The notes: a model not told the origin generated them from the letters alone. DNA of 64,000 nt from UBA6627 sp965248675 (GCA_965248675.1 CBDFJZ010000005.1:372001-436000), one strand, 5' to 3'. Shown: positions 38,173 through 47,252, counted from the stretch's first letter. Made by a program: numbers and translations.

Positions 38173-38363
38173 GGCCAGATCGCCGGCGCCGGCCTCGACG
38201 TGTTCGAGATCGAGCCGCTCCCCGCGGGCCAGCCGCTCTGAACGATGGAGAACGTCCTCATCACCCCGCACGTCGCCGTCGCGGACGCCGAAGACATCCC
38301 CGAGCGCCGCTCCCTCGAGGGCCGCGACTTCATCAACGTCGTCGACAAGGCGAAGTGGTACTG
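38173..38363 (+). pseudogene. C-terminal fragment of a D-2-hydroxyacid dehydrogenase
   Basis: Reads QIAGAGLDVFEIEPLP, then a TGA where the intact gene at 30504-31463 has Trp, then TMENVLITPHVAVADAEDIP and INVVDKAKWY. Compared with the intact gene it has an in-frame stop and a deletion of about 10 codons. A dead partial paralogue. Confidence 0.85.
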
Positions 38364-38570
38364 ACGGCGCGAGATCTCGACAGGGTGACGCTGCCGTCGA
38401 TTACGCCTATGATGACCATCCTCGAATTCCATCGAGTACGTATCGGAGGTGGATTCGTGCATACTGTACTGATGGATCCGTGCGGGTCGACGCGATTAGC
38501 GTTCGACAAGTAGATTGGCCGCCCGCGGCGGCGCATGGGATGTGAGTGTCTCAGAGGGGAAGAGTAGGCA

Positions 38571-40412
38571 ATGGATTCGAACTATTGGGCTAACCGCGTC
38601 TCGCGTCGAACGGTGCTGCGAACTTCAGCGTTGGGAGGCGCAGGCCTCGTTGGCTCGGTTCTGATCGGCTGCACCAGCGACGAGGATGACCCGGCGGAGG
38701 CCGGCGTCGGCGCGGCGGCAACGACCGCCCCGGGCGGCGGCGGCGCGGCGGCAACGACCGCCCCGACCGAGGTGGCTTCGACGGGGGCTCCGGAGCGCGG
38801 CGGCATTTACCGACTCGCGATGGTCGGAGCGCCCGATCACTACGACATGCACAGGACGACCGCGGGCGCTACCTACCACGTCACACGCTGGGCGCACAGC
38901 AAGCTGATGCAATGGACTCCGGGCGAAGGTCAGTTCGCGGGTGGGGAGATGGAGGGCGACCTCGTCGACACATGGGAGCAGCCAGACGATCTCACGTACA
39001 TCATGCACCTCCGTGACGACGTGACGTGGGACGAGCGGGCACCAACGAGCGGCCGAGGGCTCGAGGCCGAAGACGTGGTCCTCAGCTGGGAGCGGTGGGC
39101 CGAGGTCGGCCGCCGCCGGACGTTGCTCTCGAACGCCGTCCGGGACAGCGCCCCAATTACGAGCTTCACAGCCGTCGATGGAAAGACGCTCGAGATCAAG
39201 CTCGCCTTCCCCGACTCGACCGTCCTGCAGGCCCTGAGCTGGCAAAACCGTCTCTGGGTGACACCGCGCGAGGCCTTCACTGGCGCTTACGACTTCGAGA
39301 CGGATATGCGCGGTACCGGTCCGTTCATGCTCACAGACGAACGGTCGGGTGTGAGCGTGACCTTCGCTCGCAACCCGAAGTGGCATGGCAACCCCGGTGG
39401 CCCCTGGCTCGATGGCGTCGAAGTCACCTACATCCCGGAGCCGGCTCAGCACGAGGCGCAGTTCCGTGCGGGCAACATCCACCACGGCGTCGGCAGCTTT
39501 GCGAACATCCCGATCGTCGCCGCTGAGATGGAGGACTCGCAGCTCGTCAAGTTCCCACCGGCGGGAGTCGGCGGCGCCGTGAGCCTGACCTGGTTGCCGG
39601 GAAGCCCGTTCCACGACCGGCGGGTGCGGCGCGCGATGTCGATGGCGATTGAGCGTGACGTCGTCATTGATATCTTCAGCAATCCCGCGGACTACGCGCC
39701 GCTGGGCGTCGAACTCAACTCGTTCTGGTACAACCCGACCTCGCCAGCGTACGGTCCCTTCTGGCTCGATCCGCAGGGAAGCGAATTCGGTCCCGCTGCG
39801 AAGTACCTGGAGCACAATATCGCGGAGTCGAAGGCGCTACTCGATGCTGCCGGCTTTACGTCGGAGAACCCGCTCGAGTTCGACGTAACCCAACACCCGA
39901 GAAGCCAGGAGAACCGTGCTGAGGTATACCAGGCGATGTGGGCTGACGCGGGCATCAAGGCCGCCGTCACGCCTGCCGACTACGCCTCGGAGTGGCAGGA
40001 GTTTCTCTCAGCGGGTCGCGGCTACGTCCCGTGGCACGACGGCAGGTATCACGTGCTCCTGAAGCCGAACTCCGCTGACCCCGATATGCTGATCTGGATT
40101 AACCGGTTCTTCTCACAGGCTGGCTCCGCAATTGCCGGCGATGAGTTCCCTGAGCTGGAACGGCAGATCCAGGCTGCCCGTTCGATTCTGGACTTCGACG
40201 AACGCGTCGACGCACTCCACGACATCCAGCGTTACATGGTGGATGAGATGGTCACGGTGCCGTTCGACGCGAGAACGGAGACCGTCGAGATCTACAACGC
40301 CGGCGTTAACGGACCGGCACAATGGACGCCATGGCAGGGTGCTCAGAACTACGGTGCGGCCTCATCGACCCTTGCCAAGCACTACTGGCTAGATGAGTCG
40401 CTTCGGGGCTAG
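38571..40412 (+). CDS. ABC transporter substrate-binding lipoprotein, peptide/nickel (family 5) type
   Basis: A 613-residue protein. The N-terminus has a twin-arginine motif (SRRTVLRTSALGGAGLVGSV) ending in a lipobox (VLIGC), so it is probably exported folded and lipid-anchored. An Ala/Thr/Gly-rich linker follows, then the family 5 fold (LTYIMHLRDDVTWDE, MRGTGPFMLTDE, RRVRRAMSMAIERDVVIDIF). The ligand is a peptide or another small molecule. It is the first of three transporter genes; the gap of 127 nt to the permease holds a strong hairpin. Base composition looks less G+C-rich than the surrounding core genes. Confidence 0.92.
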   Translation: MDSNYWANRVSRRTVLRTSALGGAGLVGSVLIGCTSDEDDPAEAGVGAAATTAPGGGGAAATTAPTEVASTGAPERGGIYRLAMVGAPDHYDMHRTTAGATYHVTRWAHSKLMQWTPGEGQFAGGEMEGDLVDTWEQPDDLTYIMHLRDDVTWDERAPTSGRGLEAEDVVLSWERWAEVGRRRTLLSNAVRDSAPITSFTAVDGKTLEIKLAFPDSTVLQALSWQNRLWVTPREAFTGAYDFETDMRGTGPFMLTDERSGVSVTFARNPKWHGNPGGPWLDGVEVTYIPEPAQHEAQFRAGNIHHGVGSFANIPIVAAEMEDSQLVKFPPAGVGGAVSLTWLPGSPFHDRRVRRAMSMAIERDVVIDIFSNPADYAPLGVELNSFWYNPTSPAYGPFWLDPQGSEFGPAAKYLEHNIAESKALLDAAGFTSENPLEFDVTQHPRSQENRAEVYQAMWADAGIKAAVTPADYASEWQEFLSAGRGYVPWHDGRYHVLLKPNSADPDMLIWINRFFSQAGSAIAGDEFPELERQIQAARSILDFDERVDALHDIQRYMVDEMVTVPFDARTETVEIYNAGVNGPAQWTPWQGAQNYGAASSTLAKHYWLDESLRG

Positions 40413-40478
40413 GGCTGACCTGAACGCCGGAGTCTCGCGGACCTGAGCTGCTGGGAGTCCCTTCGCGACCCGGGGCGA

Positions 40479-40505
40479 GGCGGAGCGCGCGCGAGCGCGT
40501 CCGCC
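40479..40505 (+). other. GC-rich hairpin between binding protein and permease genes
   Basis: GGCGGA (40479-40484) pairs with TCCGCC (40500-40505), extended inside by alternating GC sequence to about 11 bp. Hairpins here commonly stabilise the binding-protein mRNA and lower permease expression; that role is inferred. Confidence 0.5.
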
Positions 40506-40539
40506 GGCACTCTTTGGTCGCGGTGCGTCAGCGAGTTAG

Positions 40540-41499
40540 GTGATATCGGTGCGGTACGCGGCGCAACGAATGACCTTGATGGTGCCGACTTTGCTCGGCC
40601 TCACCGTCTTGATCTTCTTTGCGCTGCGTGTCTTGATTCCCGCGGACGCAGTCGATATTGCCTTCGGTGAACCGGACGTTCCCGACCCCGAGCGGATGCA
40701 AGAGCTTCGCGAGGAATTCGGACTGACCGGCCCACTCCACATGCAGTACATTCGCTGGCTCGGCGGGGTCGCTCAAGGGGATCTCGGCGAATCGGTCTTC
40801 ACGGGCAAGCCAGTAACCGAGGAACTTCTCCAGCGCGTCCCCACGAGCCTGGAACTTGGACTCGGCGCACTCGCCGTCACGGTCGTGGTTGCGGTGCCGA
40901 TTGGCCTGCTCTCTGCCGCACGTCAGGACACATCGATCGACTATCTCGCGCGAGGCGGCGCGATCTTGTTCTACGCTGTGCCGCACTTCTGGATCGGGAT
41001 CCTGGTGGTAGTGTTTGCCAGCGTCTGGTTCGGTTGGGCTCCCTCGCTTCACTTTGCCCCACTGTGGGAAGATCCTGTTGCGAACTTACGGCACATCTGG
41101 CTTCCGATGTTTATCCTCGGAATCAATGCGACCGGAACGATGATCCGGCTTACGCGAACCCAGGTCCTGGAGGTCCTGAGACAGGACTACGTGCGCACCG
41201 CGCGCGCGAAAGGCTTGAGTACCCGCGTCATCTACATGCGCCACATCCTGAGAAACGCGCTACTCCCCATCATCACTGTCGTCGGACTGCGAATCCCAGA
41301 CGTCGTGGGCGGGACAATCATATTTGAGCAGATCTTTGTCGTTCCCGGCGTTGGGCGGTACTTGCTGGAGGCGCTCCAGCGCCTCGACATCTACGTGATC
41401 CTTGGCGCGAATCTGTTCTTCGGTGCTGTGCTTGTCTTCGCCAACCTGATCGTTGACCTCACATACACGATTGTCGATCCGCGGATCCGGCTATCCTGA
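40540..41499 (+). CDS. ABC transporter permease, DppB/OppB type
   Basis: A 319-residue inner-membrane protein with six hydrophobic segments. The DppB signatures are FGLTGPLHMQYIRWLGGVAQ then GDLGESVF, and the EAA loop RTARAKGLSTRVIYMRHILR followed by NALLPIITV. The start is GTG at 40540; another GTG at 40549 has better spacing from AGGTGA and may be used instead. The stop overlaps the next ATG as TGATG. Confidence 0.93.
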   Translation: MISVRYAAQRMTLMVPTLLGLTVLIFFALRVLIPADAVDIAFGEPDVPDPERMQELREEFGLTGPLHMQYIRWLGGVAQGDLGESVFTGKPVTEELLQRVPTSLELGLGALAVTVVVAVPIGLLSAARQDTSIDYLARGGAILFYAVPHFWIGILVVVFASVWFGWAPSLHFAPLWEDPVANLRHIWLPMFILGINATGTMIRLTRTQVLEVLRQDYVRTARAKGLSTRVIYMRHILRNALLPIITVVGLRIPDVVGGTIIFEQIFVVPGVGRYLLEALQRLDIYVILGANLFFGAVLVFANLIVDLTYTIVDPRIRLS

Positions 41500-42416
41500 T
41501 GGCGCGCGAAGCGTCAGCGTGGCCCACCTCTTCGAGCCCTTCACAAGGACCGGGCATAGTCGCGTGGCCGCGTCGCTTCGCCGCTGAGATCGGACGCCTC
41601 GCCCGCCGCAAACCGCTTGGCTTCTGGGGGCTCGTGATGCTGCTCCTCGTAGGCGCGGCTGCCCTGCTCGCTCCGGTGATCGCTCCATACGGCTTCGGCG
41701 AAGTTGATTTCACCCGTCGCCTGGAGGGGCCAAGTCAAGATCATCTCATGGGCACCGACAACCTGGGCCGCGACTTATTGAGTCGTATCCTTTACGGCAC
41801 CCGGGTGTCTCTGGGCATCAGCTTTGCTGCTGTCTTCCTGTCGAAGTTCGCGGCCACGATGTTGGCGTTGATCTCTGGCTATTACGGCGGCTGGATGGAC
41901 AAGATCCTTCAGCGGTTCGTTGACATCTGGATCGGCCTTCCCACCCTGGTGATCCTGATCACGGTCATCGGAGTTATCGGGCCGGGTCTTGGTGAAATGG
42001 TGCTCATCATCGCGATCACCATCACGCCGAATTCGTCGCGGCTGATCCGCAGCGTTGTGCTCCAGGTTCGCGCCGAGGCGTACGTGGACGCCGCTAGATC
42101 AATGGGCGCATCTGACACGCGCATCATGCTCCGCCACATACTGCCCAATATCACCCACATCGTGATCTTCTCGGCGACGGTCGCCCTCGGCGCGGTCATC
42201 CTCATCGTCGCCTCACTTGGGTTCCTTGGATACGGCATTCCCCCGCCGTTCCCGGATCTGGGCGGGATGCTCAGTGGCGACGGACTCACGTTCATGCGTC
42301 GTCAGCCATGGCTTGCGCTATGGCCGGGCCTCGTGATCACGGTCATCGTCTTCAGCTTCAACGTGTTCGGGGACGCCCTGCGCGATGTGTTGGATCCCAA
42401 GCTCCGGGGGGCTTAG
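41499..42416 (+). CDS. ABC transporter permease, DppC/OppC type
   Basis: A 305-residue partner permease: MGTDNLGRDLLSRILYGTRV (the DppC signature), several membrane helices, and the EAA loop VDAARSMGASDTRIMLRHIL then PNITHIVIF. It overlaps dppB-like by 1 nt. No ATPase genes (DppD/DppF) follow, so energy must come from proteins encoded elsewhere, or the system is incomplete. Confidence 0.93.
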   Translation: MAREASAWPTSSSPSQGPGIVAWPRRFAAEIGRLARRKPLGFWGLVMLLLVGAAALLAPVIAPYGFGEVDFTRRLEGPSQDHLMGTDNLGRDLLSRILYGTRVSLGISFAAVFLSKFAATMLALISGYYGGWMDKILQRFVDIWIGLPTLVILITVIGVIGPGLGEMVLIIAITITPNSSRLIRSVVLQVRAEAYVDAARSMGASDTRIMLRHILPNITHIVIFSATVALGAVILIVASLGFLGYGIPPPFPDLGGMLSGDGLTFMRRQPWLALWPGLVITVIVFSFNVFGDALRDVLDPKLRGA

Positions 42417-42507
42417 TTAGCGCGGCAACGCGGCAACGCGCGCGTCAATGGACCCCTCCGGTGAGCGCGCTCAGACCACAGGAGATTCGAAGACAGAGGA
42501 GAGTCAC

Positions 42508-43893
42508 GTGTCACGGGAGCGCCTCAGAACATCCATGCTCACAGAGTTCATCGCAGGGACTGCGGAAGCGGATTGGCCCGAGGACACACTGGAACTCGGC
42601 CGCCGGCACATCCTTGACACGCTCGCGGCGATCGTGATTTGCCGCGACCTGGAGACAGCGGAAGTAGCGCGCAAGTTCGCTCTCGCGCAGAGCGGGGGCA
42701 TTGCAGGCGGCTCGACCATCCTCGGAACACCACTGCGGGCGTCGCTACCGGACGCCATCTTTGCGAGTGCGATGACGGGGCACGGCGCCGAGATCAATGA
42801 CTTCAACCCCTCCGCGTTCGTTCAGCCGGGGCCGTCGGTGGTCAGCACCGCGCTGACCGTGGCGGAACGTGAGCACCGACCCGGGAGCGAAGTGTTGCGA
42901 GCGGTCATTGCTGGATACGAACTGGCGTGCCGCATCCCGAAGGCGCTTGGCGTGGACCGCGTCCGGGCCATGGGGGTCTCGGGCCACGGCGTTGGCCCCG
43001 TCTTTGGCGTAGCGGCCGCGGCCTCGTCGTTGCTGCACTTCGACGAGACGCAGATCGGCGACGTGCTCTCCTACTGCGGGCAGCAAGCATCCGGGTCCTT
43101 ACAATGGCTGATGGACGTCCATCACATCGAGAAATCGTTCGTGTTCGCAGGCATGCCCGCGCGGAACGGCATACACGCCGCTCTACTCGTTGAGGCTGGC
43201 CTCACCGGTGTCCCAGACGTAGTAGACCAAGCAGGTAGCTGGTTCCAGGGGCCAATGTTCTCCGAGGGCGACGACTACCAGCTTGACTATCTGACCGACG
43301 ACCTCGGGAAGCGATTCGAGATGCCGCTTGTTGCGTACAAACGCTACCCCGTGGGCGGCCCAACGCAACCTGTCATGGACGCCATGCTCCGGCTCGCCCA
43401 AGGCGTCGCAGCGGAGGACGTAGACCAGATTCTGATCGAGATGCCCGGCAATACTGCGGTTTGGACCGGTGCCGAGATGCCTGCACTCAACCTTCCGTAC
43501 CTGTGCTCGATCATCCTGCTCGACAAGAAGTTGGACTTCGACGCCGCGCAGTCGCTCGAGCGCATGCACAACGACGCGCGGGTGCGCGAGCTGATGCCCC
43601 GTGTGGAGGCGCGACAAGATCCGTCCCAGCAGGCCCGACCCCCGGCACCCCGTGTTGAGTCCGCGCGTGTGACGCTCACCCGACGAGACGGCACACAGGA
43701 GGTCGATTTCGTCGAGCACGTGCGTGGTTTCCCTGCCAATCCAATGACGCATGAGGACGTCGAGGCCAAGGCGCTCGAACTCATGGTGCCCAAGCTCGGT
43801 GAGAAGCGCGCGCACGCGGTGGTCGAGTTGGTGTGGGGGATCGACACTCTGCCCGCCGCGAGCGTACTCATCGAGGCCATCGCGAAGGACTGA
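42508..43893 (+). CDS. MmgE/PrpD-family protein (first of two)
   Basis: A 461-residue member of the MmgE/PrpD (2-methylcitrate dehydratase/cis-aconitate decarboxylase) superfamily. Family features are RRHILDTLAAIVICRDLETA, FASAMTGHGAEINDFNPSAF, AGYELACRIPKALG, GVGPVFGVAAAASSLL, KSFVFAGMPARNGIHAALLV and KRYPVGGPTQPVMDAML. Function ranges from dehydratase to decarboxylase of tricarboxylic acids; the substrate is not known. The GTG start is chosen because AGAGGAGA lies 5 nt upstream. It lies just behind the transporter genes, which may bring in the substrate. The second copy at 44502-45905 is about three quarters identical by eye. Confidence 0.9.
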   Translation: MSRERLRTSMLTEFIAGTAEADWPEDTLELGRRHILDTLAAIVICRDLETAEVARKFALAQSGGIAGGSTILGTPLRASLPDAIFASAMTGHGAEINDFNPSAFVQPGPSVVSTALTVAEREHRPGSEVLRAVIAGYELACRIPKALGVDRVRAMGVSGHGVGPVFGVAAAASSLLHFDETQIGDVLSYCGQQASGSLQWLMDVHHIEKSFVFAGMPARNGIHAALLVEAGLTGVPDVVDQAGSWFQGPMFSEGDDYQLDYLTDDLGKRFEMPLVAYKRYPVGGPTQPVMDAMLRLAQGVAAEDVDQILIEMPGNTAVWTGAEMPALNLPYLCSIILLDKKLDFDAAQSLERMHNDARVRELMPRVEARQDPSQQARPPAPRVESARVTLTRRDGTQEVDFVEHVRGFPANPMTHEDVEAKALELMVPKLGEKRAHAVVELVWGIDTLPAASVLIEAIAKD

Positions 43894-44029
43894 ACGCGCG
43901 GGCCACGCGAGGGGCAGAGCCGGCGCTCGGGCCGCACTTGCAGTCGCGAGGCCGGACCGCGCCCGGGGTGGAAGGACCACGGACGGCCTATTGATAATTC
44001 ATGCACCTCACGCAGCGAGGGTGAAAGAA

Positions 44030-44268
44030 ATGGCGAGCGATCGGGCTGAGCCGGCGGCGGCCGGGCCTGGCGATCCGCTGTCGGCGCGCGAGTGGATCGA
44101 GCTGCTGTTCGATTCCGCGTCATTCGACGAGCAGTTCGAGGCGATCGCGACGCCGGACGCGCTGCAGTTCGAGGACTCGCGCCCGTACGCGGAGCGGGTC
44201 GCCGAGGCGCGCGAGCGATCGGGCGGTGACGAGTCGGTCGTCACCGGGACGGCCTCGGTCGGTGGGCA
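44030..44268 (+). pseudogene. N-terminal fragment of an acyl-CoA carboxylase carboxyltransferase subunit (AccD-like)
   Basis: From ATG 44030 the frame reads DPLSAREWIELLFDSASFDE, then DSRPYAERVAEARERSGGDE and VVTGTASVGG, the opening of biotin-dependent carboxyltransferases (ARERI..L.D..SF, PYxERLxEARERTG, VVTG). The domain then breaks off into low-complexity sequence with a run of 12 G. Probably a truncated remnant between the two MmgE/PrpD genes. Confidence 0.65.
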
Positions 44269-44335
44269 GGGCGGCTCGGGCGACGCGCTCGGCCGCTCGA
44301 GCTCGTTCCGTCGCGGACGCCTGCGCCGCGGCAAC

Positions 44336-44347
44336 GGGGGGGGGGGG
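44336..44347. repeat. Homopolymer of 12 G
   Basis: Twelve G in a row inside the gap between the AccD-like fragment and the second MmgE/PrpD gene. The rest of the gap (44269-44501) holds no gene I can support. Confidence 0.9.
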
Positions 44348-44501
44348 ACGGTTCTCCCCCGGATTCGCGAGACGATGCAGCGGATCCGGTGGAGCCCGCG
44401 AGCGACGATAGCTCACGTGGGCATCTGCGAGCGGAGGTGCGCGGCGGCGCAGTCAGGAGCTCTCTCGCGAGAGAGCGGCTCAGAGAGCAAGGAACTTAGA
44501 G

Positions 44502-45905
44502 ATGAGTGAGGAGGGTGCCGTGGCACCAGAGAGCAATCGAACATCCAGGCTTAGTCGGTTCATCGCAGGGAGTCGGGAAGCGGATTGGCCCGAGGACACG
44601 CTGGAACTCGGCCGGCGGCACATCCTCGACACGCTCGCCGCGACGGTCGCGTGCCACAACCTGGAGACAGCGGTCGTAGCACGCAAGTTCGCCCTCGCTC
44701 AGAGCGGACACATTGCAGGCGGCTCGACCATTCTCAGCACCCGCTCGCGCGCCGCGCTCACGGATGCGGTCTTCGCGAGCGCGATGACCGGGCACGGCGC
44801 CGAGATCAATGACTTCAACCCGTCCGCACTCGTTCAGCCGGGGCCTTCACTCGTCAGCAGCGCGCTCGCCTTCGCGGAACGCGACCATCTTCCCGGGGGC
44901 GAGATGCTGCGAGCGGTGATTGCCGGATACGAACTGACGTGCCGCATATCGAAGGCGGTTGGCGTGCAAGGTGCCTCGGCCACGGGGATGTCGAGCCACG
45001 GCTTTGCCCCGGTCTTCGGCGTCGCGGCCACGATCTCGTCAATGCTCCACTTCGACGAGGAACAGGTCGCCACCGCGCTCTCCTACTGCGCGCAGCAAGC
45101 ATCCGGATCCCGGCAATGGGTGATGGACATCGATCACATCGAGAAGTCGTTCCTGTTTGCCGGGATGCCGGCTCGCAACGGCGTATACGCCGCCCTGCTC
45201 GTAGAAAACGGGTTCACCGGTGTCCCGAACGTGGTGGATCAGGCGGGTGGATGGTTCCAGGCGCCAATGTTCGCAGAGGGCGAGGACTACCAGCTTGACT
45301 ATCTGACCGATGAGCTGGATGAGCGATTCGAGATGCCGCTCGTCGCGTATAAGCGCTACCCAGTGGGCGGCCCGGCGCAACCCACCGTGGACGCCATGCT
45401 CCGGCTCTCAGAACGCGTCTCAGCGGAAGACGTGGACCAGATCATGATCGAGATGCCCGGGAACCCGCACATCTTCTCCATTGCCGCGATGCCTGCACTG
45501 AACCTTCCGTACATATGTTCCATCATCATGTTGGACAAGAAGCTGGACTTTGAGGCCGTGCAGTCGCATGAGCGCATGGACAGCGACCCGCAGGTGCTTG
45601 AGTTGATGCCACGGGTCGAGGCGCGACTCGATCAGTCGCTCGCCGCGGAGCCCCCTGCGCCCCGCAAGGAGTCCGCGCGGGTGACGATTACGCGACGGGA
45701 CGGCACTGAGGAGGTCGAACTCGTCGAGCACGTGCGCGGCTGGCCCGCCAATCCATTTACGCACGAGGATGTCGAGGGCAAGGCGCTCGAACTCCTGGTG
45801 CCCAGGCTTGGTGAGGAGCGGGCGCGCAGCCTGATCGAACTGGCGTGGTCGATAGACACGTTGCCTGACGCGAGCGTGCTCATCGAGGCAATCGCGACCG
45901 ACTGA
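44502..45905 (+). CDS. MmgE/PrpD-family protein (second of two)
   Basis: A 467-residue paralogue of the gene at 42508-43893, collinear over its whole length: ADWPEDTLELGRRHILDTLA, FASAMTGHGAEINDFNPSAL, GFAPVFGVAATISSML, KSFLFAGMPARNGVYAALLV and KRYPVGGPAQPTVDAMLRL. Differences are scattered substitutions, pointing to an older tandem duplication, not a recent one. AAGGA lies before the ATG at 44502. The two could form one heteromeric enzyme or act on related substrates. Confidence 0.9.
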   Translation: MSEEGAVAPESNRTSRLSRFIAGSREADWPEDTLELGRRHILDTLAATVACHNLETAVVARKFALAQSGHIAGGSTILSTRSRAALTDAVFASAMTGHGAEINDFNPSALVQPGPSLVSSALAFAERDHLPGGEMLRAVIAGYELTCRISKAVGVQGASATGMSSHGFAPVFGVAATISSMLHFDEEQVATALSYCAQQASGSRQWVMDIDHIEKSFLFAGMPARNGVYAALLVENGFTGVPNVVDQAGGWFQAPMFAEGEDYQLDYLTDELDERFEMPLVAYKRYPVGGPAQPTVDAMLRLSERVSAEDVDQIMIEMPGNPHIFSIAAMPALNLPYICSIIMLDKKLDFEAVQSHERMDSDPQVLELMPRVEARLDQSLAAEPPAPRKESARVTITRRDGTEEVELVEHVRGWPANPFTHEDVEGKALELLVPRLGEERARSLIELAWSIDTLPDASVLIEAIATD

Positions 45906-46355
45906 GCGCGAGGAGGACGTGAGGGGAAAGTCGTAGCACAGTCCGTGTGAGCTTTCGCGGTCTGGCAGACCGTGCCGCTGACGATCTTCCGGCAGAGGTC
46001 GGGAGCATCAAACTGGCGGACGGGGGTGCGGGCGTGGTGGACGAGGTGTGCTGATCGAGGGGAGTTTCTGAATCAACACAGATGTTGACCGTGTCTGAGC
46101 ACGACGAGCCAACGTGGGACTGGCAGCCGCCTAGCGTTTCTCCACGGGCTCCCAGGCGTCTGTCGGCGCTCTCAGGACGGAGGCGACGGCGGCGCAGGAG
46201 CTGGTGTGGGGCACGAAAACCTGATCCGCCGGAATGTTGCGCGTGCAGGAGCTTGGTTCACCCTCCGACGGTGGGGGTGAAACGATGTGGCTTCCATTCC
46301 GTCTCCTGCTCGTGGCGAGCCGTCTGCTTGGGCGGCAGCGGCGAGATCTGGTGCT
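45906..46355. other. Intergenic stretch with no supported gene
   Basis: About 450 bases between the second MmgE/PrpD gene and the right-hand tRNA-Leu repeat. Short frames occur on both strands but none has a recognisable motif or good start signal. Confidence 0.6.
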
Positions 46356-46393
46356 CTTCGGCTCGGTAATCCCGAGGATAGCCGCCCCCGATC
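46356..46393. repeat. Direct repeat, right copy: tRNA-Leu 5' end plus promoter
   Basis: A 38-bp sequence matching 35536-35573 at 37 of 38 bases. Only the first 7 tRNA bases are present, so no tRNA is encoded here. Confidence 0.85.
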
Positions 46394-46397
46394 GCGC

Positions 46398-46870
46398 GGG
46401 CTACGAGGGCGCTCCGCCGGTTCGAGGAGCAACCGGTGCTTCGCCGCGTTCGCCGCGTCAGCCGCGAGCAGGTGCATCGGGTACCGCTGATGCTCGCGCC
46501 AGGCCTCGAACTGATCGCCATGGTGCGGCGTGTTTGGCATTCCCGAGGCCCCACCGGGGATAACCCACGTCGCGCGCTCGGGGTCGGTGAAGTCGACCAC
46601 CTGCCGGTAGACCGACAGTCCGCCGATCTTGAATGCTGGCACCAGGGCGGCTCCGCGACCGTGATCGAGGCCGCCTCTATCGTGCCGCTGTCACCCCCGG
46701 TTCCCGTTGACGGCGGATCGAGGACCGACGCCAGTTCGGCGTAGGTCGCCGAGAGCGTGAATTCGGCCGAGACGGCGTGCGCACCGTCCCAACGCCAGTG
46801 CTCAGGATCCTCGGAGCCGGCCATCCGGGCGTCGTCGCGGCAGGCGTCGGCGAGCACGTCGTCCCGCACT
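46398..46870 (-). pseudogene. Penicillin-acylase-like C-terminal fragment, right copy
   Basis: The minus strand gives DDVLADACRDDARMAGSEDP then EHWRWDGAHAV in one frame, and FKIGGLSVYRQVVDFTDPER then ATWVIPGGASGMPNTPHHGD and QFEAWREHQRYPMHLLAADA in another. This is the end of a penicillin amidase/acyl-homoserine lactone acylase family protein. Frames are broken and the N-terminal two thirds are missing. 46398-46759 repeats 37665-38042. Confidence 0.75.
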
Positions 46871-46922
46871 TCATCAGACTGAGCGAATCACGAGGATCGC
46901 GGTACATGGTGACGGGGAATGC

Positions 46923-47071
46923 GGTGCCGCAGGTGATCGAGCTGACCCTTGTTCGCGACGACCTGCTCGGTGCGGCCGAGCCTTCGCGCGACCCGCTGCC
47001 GCTCCCCGATCTGGACTTCCCGAACAAGCGACGCCTCCCGGATTACGACCTGAGCTTCCTCACCTCAGGAT
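46923..47071 (+). pseudogene. FkbM methyltransferase C-terminal fragment (copy of 35217-35365)
   Basis: Reads VPQVIELTLVRDDLLGAAEP then LPLPDLDFPNKRRLPDYDLS and FLTSG, nearly the same as the last 50 residues of the intact gene at 34443-35366. The methyltransferase domain is missing and the stop codon is lost at the right border. Confidence 0.85.
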
Positions 47072-47195
47072 GTTCTCTGAGCGAGTGGATGTGCATCTGA
47101 TTCGCGCACGCGCCTTCGCGGCAGCCGGAGATTACGGCCTTGACCCCGCGGAACTGGAACGAGAGACGATGAAGCTGCTGGCCCCGCCGCGGTAG
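47070..47195 (+). CDS. Possible C-terminal remnant of an unidentified gene
   Basis: A 41-codon frame, FSERVDVHLIRARAFAAAGD then YGLDPAELERETMKLLAPPR, with natural-looking helix composition and a TAG stop. It starts directly at the border of the FkbM fragment, so its own 5' end is probably missing. Not recognised. Confidence 0.3.
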   Translation: MFSERVDVHLIRARAFAAAGDYGLDPAELERETMKLLAPPR

Positions 47196-47252
47196 GCAGC
47201 GCCGGACGACATCGCATCGCCCGATTGGTCGCTGAGAGGCGCGGTGCCCGGC

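Noticed and set aside
44120..44416. Minus-strand frame opposite the AccD-like fragment
   Set aside because: Arg/Pro-rich antisense shadow crossing the G run, with no motif.
46356..46393. Second tRNA-Leu gene
   Set aside because: Only the first 7 tRNA bases and the promoter are repeated; no cloverleaf follows.
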